DNA from: Bacteroidales bacterium UBA4284
Lineage (GTDB): Bacteria; Bacteroidota; Bacteroidia; Bacteroidales; UBA932
Direction of reading: 5' to 3'
Length of the DNA stretch: 25,046 nt
Assembly (NCBI GenBank): GCA_002395925.1
Contig: DGVM01000087.1
Coordinates: 1 to 25,046, forward strand
Of the stretch, positions 1 to 8,668 are shown piece after piece. Each line of letters starts with the position of its first letter. Within the stretch, counting starts at the first letter, position 1. The translations under genes and the position numbers were made by a program. The notes beneath the pieces were generated by a model, which did not search any database, had not been told where the DNA came from, and saw nothing but the letters and a program-made list of their open reading frames with translations.

Positions 1-1
1 G

Positions 2-1624
2 GAGCTGGGCGGGGTCTCCATCGCCCCTACGGACCTCAAGAGTTTCTGCGGCGAATTCATCAACCTGGTGTACTCGGTGTCGTCACAGTTCATGGGAGCC
101 GTCGCCACTCCAGAGTTCCTTATGTATTTCGATTATTTCGTACGCAAGGACTACGGTGACGACTATCTCGAGCACCTCGACGACGTGGTCGAGCTCAACA
201 CCAAGAAGAGGACTCTGCGAAAAGTCATCGACAACGGTTTCCAGCAGGTCGTTCACTCCATGAACATGCCCGCCGGCAACCGCGGATACCAGACAGTGTT
301 CTGGAACATCGGCTACTTCGACAAGCCCTATTTCGAAGGCGTGTTCGGCGACTTCCGCTTCCCCGACGGCACCGCCCCCAAGTGGGAGACTCTCGACTGG
401 CTTCAGCGCCACTTCATGAACTGGTTCAACGAGGAGCGCAACCACTATATCCTCACCTTCCCCGTCGAGACCATGGCTCTGCTGACAGACGGAGGCGACG
501 ATTTCGCCGACAAGGATTACGCAGACTTCACTGCGGAAATGTGGGCAAAGGGCCACAGCTTCTTCTGCTATCTGAGCAACAGCCCCGACTCCCTGAGCAG
601 CTGCTGCCGCCTGCGCAACTCCCTCAAGGACATGGAGGACACCAGCCACAACCATACCACTCACCAGTACTCCATGGGTACCGCTTCCGTGAGCACCGGT
701 TCCAAGTCGGTTATGACCATCAATCTTAACCGTCTCATCCAGGATTCCGTCCGCCACTATTTCGCAGAAAGGCGAGGCGTACATCTGGAGGCCGGCAAGC
801 CCCTGGACCCCGTGAGCAATTTCTACGACAAGGACGACCTGTACACCAACTTCATTACCAAGGATATACGGGAAATGACCGAACGTGTGCACAAGTACCA
901 GATAGCTTTCAACGAGATTATAAAGGACTTCCTCAAAGCCGAGATGCTCGACGTTTACAAGGCCGGCTTCATAGACATGAAGCGCCAGTACCTTACCGTC
1001 GGCGTGAACGGCCTTACCGAGGCGGCCGAATTCCTCGGGCTCGAGGTTTCGCCCAATCCCGAATATGGTGCATTCGTCAATACGATCCTGGAGACAATCA
1101 ACATTGCAAACCGCAAGGACCGCACTCCCGACGCCATGTTCAACACCGAATTCGTACCTGCAGAGAACCTTGCGGCAAAGAATTACAAGTGGGACAAGAA
1201 GGACGGTTACTTCGTTTCTTCAAAGCACAACCTTTACAGCTCCTACTTCTACAATCCGGAAGACACTTCCGTGTCCATGATAGACAAGTTCAAGCTGCAT
1301 GGCGAAGATTTCGTGAAGTATCTCGACGGAGGCAGCGCGCTGCACATGAACATTGCCGAGCACCTCAGCAAAGAGCAGTACCGCCAGCTCCTCAGCACCG
1401 CCGCGCATTACGGCACCAATTACTTCACCTTCAACTGCCGCAACACCGTCTGCAACGATTGCGGATACATCAGCAAGGACACCCTTACCAAGTGCCCCAA
1501 GTGCGGCAGCGAAAACCTTGATTACCTTACCCGTGTAATCGGCTACCTCAAGAGAGTCTCCAGCTTTGCGGAGCCCCGTCAGATAGAAGCTGAACACCGC
1601 TATTACACCCCCAAGGATGCTTAA
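2..1624 (+). CDS. nrdD: Anaerobic ribonucleoside-triphosphate reductase, 3' part (5' end outside window)
   Basis: This is the large subunit of the class III ribonucleotide reductase, which reduces NTPs to dNTPs without oxygen using a glycyl radical. The reading frame is open from base 2, so the N-terminus lies outside the window; the GTG at 68 is internal. The C-terminus shows the family zinc site, two CxxC pairs (CNDCG and CPKCG), followed by RVIGYL. The radical glycine of that motif is encoded at 1541-1543. The C-terminal stretch after the glycine has the usual length, so the 3' end is intact. The stop overlaps the start of nrdG by 8 bases, which implies a coupled operon with its activase. 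Confidence 0.96.
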   Translation, partial: ELGGVSIAPTDLKSFCGEFINLVYSVSSQFMGAVATPEFLMYFDYFVRKDYGDDYLEHLDDVVELNTKKRTLRKVIDNGFQQVVHSMNMPAGNRGYQTVFWNIGYFDKPYFEGVFGDFRFPDGTAPKWETLDWLQRHFMNWFNEERNHYILTFPVETMALLTDGGDDFADKDYADFTAEMWAKGHSFFCYLSNSPDSLSSCCRLRNSLKDMEDTSHNHTTHQYSMGTASVSTGSKSVMTINLNRLIQDSVRHYFAERRGVHLEAGKPLDPVSNFYDKDDLYTNFITKDIREMTERVHKYQIAFNEIIKDFLKAEMLDVYKAGFIDMKRQYLTVGVNGLTEAAEFLGLEVSPNPEYGAFVNTILETINIANRKDRTPDAMFNTEFVPAENLAAKNYKWDKKDGYFVSSKHNLYSSYFYNPEDTSVSMIDKFKLHGEDFVKYLDGGSALHMNIAEHLSKEQYRQLLSTAAHYGTNYFTFNCRNTVCNDCGYISKDTLTKCPKCGSENLDYLTRVIGYLKRVSSFAEPRQIEAEHRYYTPKDA

Positions 1625-2069
1625 GTACCTCCCCGGCCTCACAGATGTCGTGGCCGAAGAAATACCCGATCGCGTTACCCTGGCAGTAGAGATTACCAAC
1701 TGCCAGGGTAATTGCCCAGGATGTCACTCTCCTTTCCTCCGCGACGATATCGGCGAAGAGCTGACCGCCAAGGCGATAGACGCCATGATTGCAGACAACT
1801 TCGGCGTCAACTGCTTCCTGTTCCTTGGCGAAGGTCGCGACCGCGATTCCCTGTTCTCGCTTGCACGCCATATAAAGGATGCGTATCCAGGAGTCGAAAC
1901 AGCCCTCTATACCGGCCGCGAGAGCGTCGGAGACGAGTATGGCCGTTATTTTGATTACATCAAGACTGGTCCTTACATCGAGTCTCTGGGGCCCTTGAAC
2001 AAGCGCACCACCAACCAGCGCCTCTACTATCACGGAGAAGACATTACGCCCCGTTTCTGGAAGCGATAA
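1617..2069 (+). CDS. nrdG: Anaerobic ribonucleotide reductase activating protein
   Basis: This is a radical SAM activase that installs the glycyl radical on NrdD. The 150-residue protein is the usual size for NrdG. Cysteines 29, 33 and 36 form the CX3CX2C iron-sulfur motif (CQGNCPGC), and the ITNCQGNCPGCHSP context is typical of the family. The ATG at 1617 overlaps the end of nrdD, so the two are probably translated together. The gene ends 18 bases before the convergent end of the TonB receptor gene, and no hairpin terminator is visible in that gap. Confidence 0.95.
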   Translation: MLKYLPGLTDVVAEEIPDRVTLAVEITNCQGNCPGCHSPFLRDDIGEELTAKAIDAMIADNFGVNCFLFLGEGRDRDSLFSLARHIKDAYPGVETALYTGRESVGDEYGRYFDYIKTGPYIESLGPLNKRTTNQRLYYHGEDITPRFWKR

Positions 2070-2087
2070 TCCCCTTTCTGCGTCTCG

Positions 2088-4043
2088 TTACCAGCTGAAT
2101 TCCAGTTGCCCCATGACCGTAGTTCCCGGCATGGGATAGCCTTGGACTATCTGGTAACGGCAATTGAATATGTTTCGGACGCTTATGCCGGCATTCATCC
2201 TCAGACCTTCGTCAAAAGTCAGTGTGTGCATCAAGTATGCATCGCTTACGCTCCAAGGCGGAAGACGATAGTCGTCGGTATTTGCTGAACGGGACCATCT
2301 CTGCCCGACCGCGGACGTATCCCACCGCAGGCTCCAGCCACGCCATGTCGTATGCGCCGACACGCTCCCGCTGTGCAGCGGAATGTACGGAATCTGATTC
2401 CCCCATGTAAGGCTCCCCTGGCTGCTGTGGTCCAATGCCTGCTGAAGCGAATAGCGGAGAGCAAGGGAACATTCCCAGCCATCAGAGGAAAACGCCCCGC
2501 AGGCCTTGACATCGAGTCCGGCGACGTCCACTTTGCCAATGTTGAGCATGGTCCAGCGGAACTGCGATACCGTGGGAATAGCGACAATCTTGTCGTCTAT
2601 ATTGTTGTAGTAAGGCGAAATGCGCAGCTCCCATTTCCATGGTCCGAGGGTTTGGCCGGCCCTCAGGTCGAGGCTGGTCTGAACGGCAGATTCAGGCACG
2701 AGGGCGGCATTGCCCATCTGCGTGTAATACAGGTCGTTGAATGATGGCAGGCGGTAGCTGCGCCGGCAGGTTGCCGTCAGCGAAAGCCAGTCAAGTGCTT
2801 GCCAGAAAAGATTCAGCGACGGCATCCAGGCGCTGCGGTAGCCATCTTCCCTGTTCCACCCTCCTGCCCCCTTGGCGTCGTAGCGGTCCCATGCTCCCTG
2901 CCATACCAGATTAGCTGCAATGCGGAACCGTTCCCATACGGCACGGCTGGCGAGCGCCCCGGTGAACTCGGTACGATGCGGCCTGACGAACTGCCCCGCG
3001 TCGGACTCCAGAGCGCAGTGCTGAACATCGCCGCTCATGTCCACCGACCACCGGTCCGACAGCAGCAGAGAACCCGACAGCGACAGGTATCCCGACTGCT
3101 GACGGTAATGCAGATCGTACGGCATGGCCATGGGGTTCTTCTCTGGATGCGTGTCGTAATGGGTATAATTGTTTGCGTACTTGAACCTTATCGCGGAGGA
3201 AATACGGTCCGACCACTCCTGAATCCAAGAGCCCTGGGCGAAAAAGTCCTGGTCGGCCTGCCGCTCGGCGCTCAGAGGAAAACCGCCCGCCCGACGTATC
3301 ACCGGTCCAGGGAAGCCCCTCTCGGAGCCGTAAGAATAGAGTCTAAGGGTCCAGTCTCCCCCGCGGACCGTACCGAAAAGCTGGGCGTCGAGCCGCAGTG
3401 AACGTATGTCGGAATTCTCGCGTACCAGAGTCGTGTCGAAGTACGGATACCTGTATCGTCCAGCGCTGTAAAGGAATTCTGCGCCTGCGCGAAGCATCGT
3501 CCTGCCCAGCGACTTGTCCATACAGACAGAAGGATTAACCGATCCGAGCGTGCCCAGGGCAAGCCTGGCCTTGCCACCGTCTGCGAGGGGGCGCTGGCTG
3601 TCAAGATGCACCGAAGCTCCGGCCGCATACTCCTTTGCAGTCTGCAGCCGGCTGGTTTTCTGGGCGTTGTACAGTGAAACCAGCCCCAGTCCGTCGGTAG
3701 AGAAACGGCTCAGATCGACCTGCATGTTCTGGGCGTTGTCTATCTGGATTCCGTCCAGGAATACGCCGACATGTTCGCTTCCGAGACTTCTGACATTCAC
3801 GGTCTTCAGGCCTCCCGCTCCCCCGTAGTCTTTGACCTGGACTCCGCCGAAGTGGCGCAGTACGTCGGCAACGCCTTGAGGCAGAGCTTTTTGATCTGGC
3901 AGAAAGACTTCCTCTGCGGCTGCGGTTACAACTTTGGCCCTGACTGCACTGACGGCGGCGGCAGACAGAGTGTCGGCTTCCTGAGCGCCAGCCAGAGTAT
4001 ATGCGGACGCTGCAGCAAACAGTATGATGCAGGTGCGGAGCAC
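2088..4043 (-). CDS. btuB: TonB-dependent vitamin B12 receptor, BtuB-like
   Basis: This is an outer-membrane TonB-dependent transporter, most likely for cobalamin. The 651-residue protein starts with a signal peptide (about 1-20, ending AGAQ). An N-terminal plug follows (about 50-160), with the VADVLRHFGGVQVKDYGG and NVRSLGSEHVGVFLDG patterns. The rest is a beta-barrel ending in W. It lacks the N-terminal carboxypeptidase-like domain of SusC proteins, so it fits the smaller BtuB class. The start is GTG at 4043, directly after the in-frame stop of the upstream lipoprotein gene. The substrate call rests on the cobalamin riboswitch and BtuG-like partner upstream; the receptor sequence alone would not settle it. 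Confidence 0.87.
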   Translation of the reverse strand: MLRTCIILFAAASAYTLAGAQEADTLSAAAVSAVRAKVVTAAAEEVFLPDQKALPQGVADVLRHFGGVQVKDYGGAGGLKTVNVRSLGSEHVGVFLDGIQIDNAQNMQVDLSRFSTDGLGLVSLYNAQKTSRLQTAKEYAAGASVHLDSQRPLADGGKARLALGTLGSVNPSVCMDKSLGRTMLRAGAEFLYSAGRYRYPYFDTTLVRENSDIRSLRLDAQLFGTVRGGDWTLRLYSYGSERGFPGPVIRRAGGFPLSAERQADQDFFAQGSWIQEWSDRISSAIRFKYANNYTHYDTHPEKNPMAMPYDLHYRQQSGYLSLSGSLLLSDRWSVDMSGDVQHCALESDAGQFVRPHRTEFTGALASRAVWERFRIAANLVWQGAWDRYDAKGAGGWNREDGYRSAWMPSLNLFWQALDWLSLTATCRRSYRLPSFNDLYYTQMGNAALVPESAVQTSLDLRAGQTLGPWKWELRISPYYNNIDDKIVAIPTVSQFRWTMLNIGKVDVAGLDVKACGAFSSDGWECSLALRYSLQQALDHSSQGSLTWGNQIPYIPLHSGSVSAHTTWRGWSLRWDTSAVGQRWSRSANTDDYRLPPWSVSDAYLMHTLTFDEGLRMNAGISVRNIFNCRYQIVQGYPMPGTTVMGQLEFSW

Positions 4044-5276
4044 CTAATAGAGGGCAAAGTGGCCGGGGCACACACCGGCGTTCACTTTCCATAGAGGCTC
4101 TCCGTCGTCGAGGCGGTAGCAGCTAACAGTGCCGGGATTGAAGTAATCGCCTGCATCGCCTACGAACAGCAGGCCCGGGTTCTCCCCCGCAACGGCAAGG
4201 CCATAAGGGGTGCCGGAGAGCGCAAAGGGGTAGAACGAAACGGTGCTGACGGCCTGGGAGGCATTCTTGGTCGTTACGGACCAGAGGCTATAGCTGCGCG
4301 GCTTGCTCCAGTCGAATTCGTCGGGTGTACCTATGCAATATACAGTATCGCCCAGGAGGAAAGAGCAGCTTACGTTGGTCGCTCCTTCCTGGAAAACGGC
4401 ACCGTCTATCTTGCGGACCTCAGCGGGGTTAGCTGCGCTGAACGCATATAGGCCGGAATGTATGTTCCAATAGTCGCCGAAGCTTGTTACGTAGATCGTT
4501 CCGCGTCCGTCGGAATGGACGTTCTTGAGGTTGACCTCCACTTCTACGGTCTGTACGACCCTGAAACTTGCCGCATCGATGACACTTACAGTATTGTCGT
4601 ATGAGTACGAAGGCGGAAGCTGACTGGAAATACCGCCGGAATTGGCGACATAGAGCTTTCCGTCGTAACTGGCGATGCCCTCGGGCTGGTAGCCGACCTG
4701 CACGGAACCTTCGAGCTCCTTGGTGGAAAGATTGATGCGATATACCTGTCCGCGGGGATTCTTGCTGTCGCTTATGCTGTATTTTCCGTTTTCGTCGTAC
4801 TGGCCGACTGCATAGGCGCCCGCCCAGGAAGTTACGTACGCATATTTGCCGTCGAAGGCTATGTTGCGTGGCGTCGGGACCTGGATGGCTGCGATTTCCG
4901 TCTCATCGGCAGCTGATACCACCTCCACCAGGCCGGAGTTGTTTATCACAATCCAGAGTTCATCTCCGTGGACCGCAATATCATTGCCCACGTCTCCGAT
5001 ACCGGTGGCCACAAGGGGGTTCATCTTACGGAAAGACTGGGTGATGTAGTTCCCGTCAGAAAAACGAAGGAAGTCAAGCGAGGCGTTGTTTGCCCCCATG
5101 CTGCCCTCGTTGAGCACGAAGAGTTTTTTTGCGGACGAGCCGATTTCGGGCATCTGCACTTCCGTTCCTGTGAGGCTGGAGTCGGCCGACGGCTGCTCAG
5201 GATCGGGAACGTTGCCTTTACAGGCAGACAATACGGCAAGCACCGTGCACAGTGCCGCCAGACTTGATTTTTTCAT
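4044..5276 (-). CDS. btuG: BtuG-like surface lipoprotein (YncE-type beta-propeller)
   Basis: This is a lipoprotein with a signal peptide and an LSAC lipobox near residue 20, followed by an acidic Pro/Ser linker. The rest consists of repeated blades of the YncE/DUF5074 beta-propeller type (LFVLNEGSMG, ELWIVINNSG, KYAYVTSWAG, KLYVANSGG, TIYVTSFGD). In Bacteroides, BtuG proteins of this type sit on the cell surface, bind B12 very tightly and pass it to BtuB. Here the gene lies between a cobalamin riboswitch and a BtuB-like receptor, which supports that role. The ATG at 5276 is preferred over the ATG two codons upstream because it gives the usual MKK signal start. Confidence 0.85.
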   Translation of the reverse strand: MKKSSLAALCTVLAVLSACKGNVPDPEQPSADSSLTGTEVQMPEIGSSAKKLFVLNEGSMGANNASLDFLRFSDGNYITQSFRKMNPLVATGIGDVGNDIAVHGDELWIVINNSGLVEVVSAADETEIAAIQVPTPRNIAFDGKYAYVTSWAGAYAVGQYDENGKYSISDSKNPRGQVYRINLSTKELEGSVQVGYQPEGIASYDGKLYVANSGGISSQLPPSYSYDNTVSVIDAASFRVVQTVEVEVNLKNVHSDGRGTIYVTSFGDYWNIHSGLYAFSAANPAEVRKIDGAVFQEGATNVSCSFLLGDTVYCIGTPDEFDWSKPRSYSLWSVTTKNASQAVSTVSFYPFALSGTPYGLAVAGENPGLLFVGDAGDYFNPGTVSCYRLDDGEPLWKVNAGVCPGHFALY

Positions 5277-5327
5277 TATCATTCGTTTTAACCGGAACTT
5301 GCCCCCGAGCCCCTTTGTTCAACTTGA

Positions 5328-5485
5328 TCGCGGCAGGTCTTCTGACTGGTCCCGGCCTTCGCCTTCTCACCCTCTTAAGGGCAATGGCTTGGGTTGAAGG
5401 CCGTTATGGATTTCACAGCTGCGGGCACAGGTCCGGAATTGCACCGGATTCCCTTTTGAGCTTTTTGCAGGCACCGCGATCCGGC
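5328..5485 (-). promoter_or_regulatory. Cobalamin (B12) riboswitch
   Basis: On the minus strand the 5' part carries GCGGTGCCTGC and AAAAGGGAATCCGGTGC, then CCGGACCTGTGCCCGCAGCTGT, and the 3' part ends in AGTCAGAAGACCTGCC. These are the conserved core elements of the adenosylcobalamin riboswitch in the right order and spacing. It lies 50 bases upstream of the BtuG-like gene, so it should repress btuG-btuB when B12 is plentiful. No strong terminator is visible between it and the start codon, which suggests control at the level of translation. That last point is inference. Confidence 0.95.
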
Positions 5486-5486
5486 A

Positions 5487-5517
5487 CAAAAATAATAAAA
5501 AACGCCGTCCTAAACAA
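5487..5517 (-). promoter_or_regulatory. Promoter of the B12 uptake operon
   Basis: The -7 box TATTTTTG (5494-5487) matches TAnnTTTG exactly, and a TTG at 5517-5515 lies 20 bases upstream in the -33 position. Transcription would start at about 5480, just where the riboswitch fold begins. The -33 element sits inside the terminator hairpin of the upstream deformylase gene, so terminator and promoter overlap. Confidence 0.6.
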
Positions 5518-5528
5518 GGCGGCGTTTT
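5488..5528 (-). terminator. Rho-independent terminator after the peptide deformylase gene
   Basis: AAAACGCCG (5499-5507) pairs with CGGCGTTTT (5520-5528), extended by two more pairs, leaving a loop of about 8 bases. On the minus strand the stem is followed by a T-rich tract running to about 5488. It lies 18 bases after the stop of the deformylase gene and insulates it from the B12 operon. Confidence 0.8.
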
Positions 5529-5545
5529 GTCATTCAGGCGAGGCC

Positions 5546-6142
5546 TTATTCCTCCGGCGTCTGGAACAGTTTGTCGATATAAAGGACTCCGTCCAGGTGG
5601 TCGGTTTCGTGCTGGAAGATAACCGCAGTAAAACCTTGTACGCGCTCGGTAGTGTCGCGTCCGGTTGCAACAGACGTATAACTGATGTCTATGTCCCGAT
5701 AACGCAGCACGTTGCCACGGCGGCCGGGGATGGACAGGCAGCCCTCCGGACCGGGGGTGGTCTCTCCGCGGGTAGCAACGACCCTGATGTTGGGATAAAC
5801 CTCGAACGGCTCCCCTTCCTTGTCGAAGCGCTGCACAGCTGCGATGCGGCGGCTGATTCCGACTTGCGGCGCAGCGATACCGACTCCGTCCTGGGAAGGA
5901 TCAGTTACGGTGGAAAGCATCTTGGAAGCAAGTGCAGCGTACAACGGGTCGCGGATTTCTTCTGCGGAAAGATCGGTACATGGAGTGCGAAGCACGAGGG
6001 AATCGGCCTTGTCGTCAATCGTCAGTACGCGCATCACGTTTCCCTGGCCGCTTATGGTCTCCTTTTCGGCAGGGGTCCATCCGGCTCCGGCGCTGCATGC
6101 TGCTACAAGTGCCATGACAAGTATCAGGAAGGAGCGATTCAT
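5546..6142 (-). CDS. Lipoprotein-type peptide deformylase
   Basis: All three deformylase motifs are present: GVGIAAPQVG (motif 1), EGCLSIP with the metal cysteine (motif 2), and QHETDHLDG with the HExxH metal and catalytic residues (motif 3). Unlike the housekeeping enzyme, the N-terminus carries a hydrophobic signal and a lipobox (LVAAC, Cys 16), so the product is predicted to be exported and lipidated. The ATG at 6142 forms an ATGA overlap with the DUF362 gene upstream, which favours this start. The internal Met 37 would give a plain cytosolic enzyme. Formylated substrates outside the cytoplasm are not obvious, so the true role is uncertain. A hairpin terminator follows the gene. Confidence 0.88.
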   Translation of the reverse strand: MNRSFLILVMALVAACSAGAGWTPAEKETISGQGNVMRVLTIDDKADSLVLRTPCTDLSAEEIRDPLYAALASKMLSTVTDPSQDGVGIAAPQVGISRRIAAVQRFDKEGEPFEVYPNIRVVATRGETTPGPEGCLSIPGRRGNVLRYRDIDISYTSVATGRDTTERVQGFTAVIFQHETDHLDGVLYIDKLFQTPEE

Positions 6143-7176
6143 TGTTCGTCGATGACTACGACCTTATACTTTGTGGTGCCCAGGCCGTTCTCTTCGCCAC
6201 GATAAACTATGCGGGTGCCATGACGCTGATTGATGCGGTCCAGCAGGGCCTTGGTATCATTCTCCTTGCTTGCAGGCAGTGTGAAGACCTGGTCGAGGCA
6301 GAATTTGTCGAGTGCCACAGGGTCGAGAGACGCAGCGATTCCGATATCCTGGATGGTGGGATCATGAGGGTTGCCGTCGCAGTCGCAGTCAATTGACAGA
6401 TTGTTCATTACGTCGATGTATATGACGTTGCCCTTGAAGTAGTCGTGTACTGCCTGGGCTGCTGCTGCCATACTTTCGATAAACGGAGTGTTCTTCTCGG
6501 GCGAGAGGAACCAGCCGTCGGGGGCGTGGAGGTTGCCGTCGGCAGAGGCCTTCTCGACCTTGCCTGCGGAGTGGATGTTGACCTTGCCGTTAGAGGAGGC
6601 TACGCCTATCGATGCATTCTTGAGAACGCCTCCGAATCCGCCCATCGCGTGCCCTTTGAAATGGGCGAGATTGATCATGAAGTCGTAGTTCTGGATGTGG
6701 GAGCCGACGATGTCGTACTTAATCCATTTGTCGTCCTTGACGGGAATCTTTATCTCCCCTTCCTCGTCCATGATGTCAACGTGTCCTATGGCTTCGTAGC
6801 CGCGCTCTGCGATTGCCTCGCGGTGCTTCTCGGTTGTGGAACGGCTGCCTCCGTAAGCGGTATTGCATTCAACCAGAGTGCCGTTCACCTTGCGCACGAA
6901 GTCGCCTATTAGTTCGGGGCTGAGGTTGTTGGACTTTGCGCTCTCGCCTGTGGAGATCTTTACTGCAACGCGCCCCTGGGGCTGCACGCCAAGCGCTTCA
7001 TAGACGCGGATGAGGCCCTCGGGGCTGATGTCTTTGGTGAAATAAACTACGGAAGCATTTTCTTCGGAGGAAGCTTCGGTGGTCTGATAATTCTGATTTC
7101 CTTGGGAGGCTCCGCAGGAGATTGCCATGGCTGCAACTGTTGCTGCCAGAAGGCACTTGAGTATCATTTTCTTCAT
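6139..7176 (-). CDS. DUF362 domain lipoprotein
   Basis: This 345-residue protein has a lipoprotein signal (MAISC, Cys 21) followed by a DUF362 domain. The family signature is seen in VAVKISTGE near residue 70, the NLAHFKGHAMGGFGGVLKN block near residue 170, and SLDPVALDKFCLDQ near residue 290. DUF362 proteins are often found with iron-sulfur domains, but no ferredoxin-type cysteine cluster is present here apart from a CDCD pair. Its molecular function is not known. The stop overlaps the deformylase start by 4 bases (ATGA), so the two lipoproteins are coupled and may act in the same envelope process. Confidence 0.85.
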   Translation of the reverse strand: MKKMILKCLLAATVAAMAISCGASQGNQNYQTTEASSEENASVVYFTKDISPEGLIRVYEALGVQPQGRVAVKISTGESAKSNNLSPELIGDFVRKVNGTLVECNTAYGGSRSTTEKHREAIAERGYEAIGHVDIMDEEGEIKIPVKDDKWIKYDIVGSHIQNYDFMINLAHFKGHAMGGFGGVLKNASIGVASSNGKVNIHSAGKVEKASADGNLHAPDGWFLSPEKNTPFIESMAAAAQAVHDYFKGNVIYIDVMNNLSIDCDCDGNPHDPTIQDIGIAASLDPVALDKFCLDQVFTLPASKENDTKALLDRINQRHGTRIVYRGEENGLGTTKYKVVVIDEQ

Positions 7177-7195
7177 GTCTGTCGGTGTAGAAGTA

Positions 7196-7203
7196 CAAAT
7201 TTA
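7196..7203 (-). promoter_or_regulatory. -7 promoter element for the DUF362-deformylase operon
   Basis: TAAATTTG on the minus strand matches TAnnTTTG exactly and lies 19 bases upstream of the DUF362 ATG, just past the stop codon of the transporter gene. A TTTC sits about 19 bases further up, where TTTG is expected, so the -33 match is partial. Confidence 0.5.
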
Positions 7204-7204
7204 G

Positions 7205-8581
7205 TCATTTTTTTGACGTCTCGAAATCTTTAAGCGCCGCAATTGCTTTCGGACAAAGGAAGAAAAGGGAAACTACAGTAACCCACGCCATCAGGCCGAC
7301 TCCGATGTCGCCAAGTTGCCAGATGAGGTCGGCCTCGCGCACGGCTCCGAAGACCACCGCGGCAAGCATCAGCACCTGGAGCACGCGGACAGCTATTCTT
7401 TCGCCTTTGGGATTTCGGTCCCGGAACAGGTAGATGAGGCTGGATTCGGCATAGAAATAATATGCCATTATGGTGCTGAACACGAAGAACACCATTGCAA
7501 TCGAGATGAACTTGCCGCCCCATCCGGCCATCACCGAATCAACGGCACTCTGGGTATAGCTCACGTAATTGTTGGCAAGTTCCGGCGCACCGGCATATAG
7601 TATGCTTCCGTCCGCCGCCAGCACGTTGAACGTGCCGGAGCAGAGTATCATAAGCGCCGTCGCCGTACACACAAGCAGAGTATCTACATATACCGAGAAC
7701 GACTGGGCGAGGCCCTGTTGCGCGGGATGCGGTACGTCCGCAGCGGCGGATACGATGGCGCCCGTCCCCTGCCCCGCTTCGTTGGAAAATATGCCCCGTT
7801 TGACTCCCATCGCAATCGCCGAGCCAATGATTCCTCCGCATAAAGGATTGATTCCGAAGGCATTGGTGACGATTGCGGCGAGCACTCCCGGCACCTTGTC
7901 GATATGGAATGCTATGACGACGAGGGAAAGGAGAATATATCCGAGGGCCATGAACGGCGTTATGACGGAAGCAACGCTCGCAATGCGCCTGACTCCACCC
8001 ATAATGACGACGGCAAGGATAATCGCAAGGGCGATGCCGGATGCCAGGGCGGATACCGGGAAGGCATTGGCCACGGCGGACGAAAGACCGTTTGCCTGGA
8101 CTGTCGGAAGGAAGAGCCCGCATCCGATTATCGTGACGACGGCGAATACCACACCGAGCCAGCGCAGGCCGAGTCCTTTCTCAATGAAACTGAAAGGTCC
8201 GCCCCTGTACCCGGACGCATGATGGAACTTGTACATTTGCGCCAGAGTGGACTCAACGAACGCGGTAGAGGCGCCGAAGAAAGCGACCACCCACATCCAG
8301 AATACTGCTCCGGGACCTCCGAAGGCTATTGCGGTCGCCACACCTACTATATTGCCGGTACCGACCCGTCCGGAAAGGGCGATGCAAAAGGCCTGGAACG
8401 ATGAAATCCCCTTTCCGTCCCTGCCGCTGCGGGCAAAAAGGGAGCGAAGCATGGTGGAGAAGCGCCGTATCTGAACGAAGCGCGTGCGTACGGAGAAATA
8501 CAGCCCCGCCGCGATGAGCAGCACCACCAGCCCCGGGTTCCAGACTATCTGGTTTATCTGCGAAACTATTCTCTCCAACAT
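7205..8581 (-). CDS. Alanine/glycine:cation symporter (AGCS family)
   Basis: This is an integral membrane symporter of the AGCS family (TC 2.A.25), which takes up alanine or glycine with sodium or protons. The 458-residue protein has about ten hydrophobic segments and the family signature region GRVGTGNIVGVATAIAFGGPG, which continues into the WMWVVAFFGASTAFVESTLAQ helix. GIFSNEAGQGTGAI, another conserved AGCS motif, lies in the second half. The ATG at 8581 gives the canonical MLERIVSQINQIVWNPG start. The frame stays open for 29 codons further up, but those run through the promoter. The substrate is inferred from the family only. Confidence 0.93.
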   Translation of the reverse strand: MLERIVSQINQIVWNPGLVVLLIAAGLYFSVRTRFVQIRRFSTMLRSLFARSGRDGKGISSFQAFCIALSGRVGTGNIVGVATAIAFGGPGAVFWMWVVAFFGASTAFVESTLAQMYKFHHASGYRGGPFSFIEKGLGLRWLGVVFAVVTIIGCGLFLPTVQANGLSSAVANAFPVSALASGIALAIILAVVIMGGVRRIASVASVITPFMALGYILLSLVVIAFHIDKVPGVLAAIVTNAFGINPLCGGIIGSAIAMGVKRGIFSNEAGQGTGAIVSAAADVPHPAQQGLAQSFSVYVDTLLVCTATALMILCSGTFNVLAADGSILYAGAPELANNYVSYTQSAVDSVMAGWGGKFISIAMVFFVFSTIMAYYFYAESSLIYLFRDRNPKGERIAVRVLQVLMLAAVVFGAVREADLIWQLGDIGVGLMAWVTVVSLFFLCPKAIAALKDFETSKK

Positions 8582-8582
8582 A

Positions 8583-8609
8583 TTGCAAATCCTCTGATTT
8601 GCAAATATA
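8583..8609 (-). promoter_or_regulatory. Promoter and overlapping inverted repeat of the AGCS transporter
   Basis: TATATTTG (8609-8602) is a perfect -7 box. It overlaps a perfect inverted repeat, TTGCAAAT (8583-8590) and ATTTGCAA (8597-8604), with a 6-base spacer that ends 1 base before the start codon. The repeat covers the transcription start and the leader, so it could be an operator or a hairpin that hides the start codon. No clear -33 element is seen. Confidence 0.5.
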
Positions 8610-8668
8610 TCACTTTTTTGGAAAAGCCGACCGCTGCCAGAAGCATCCTTCCAAGGTTTCTTTGGCAA

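Noticed and set aside
83..892. Long open frame on the minus strand opposite nrdD
   Set aside because: It is antisense to a clear NrdD coding region, has low-complexity Val/Gly-rich content and no motif; it arises from the GC-rich codon pattern.
2799..3401. 200-residue frame on the plus strand
   Set aside because: It lies opposite the BtuB-like receptor gene and has no recognisable domain.
5252..6205. 317-residue frame on the plus strand across the riboswitch and deformylase
   Set aside because: It runs antisense through the riboswitch, a terminator and the deformylase; none of its protein looks real.
8582..8668. N-terminal extension of the AGCS transporter
   Set aside because: The extra 29 codons run through the promoter and inverted repeat, and the family starts at the MLERIV methionine.
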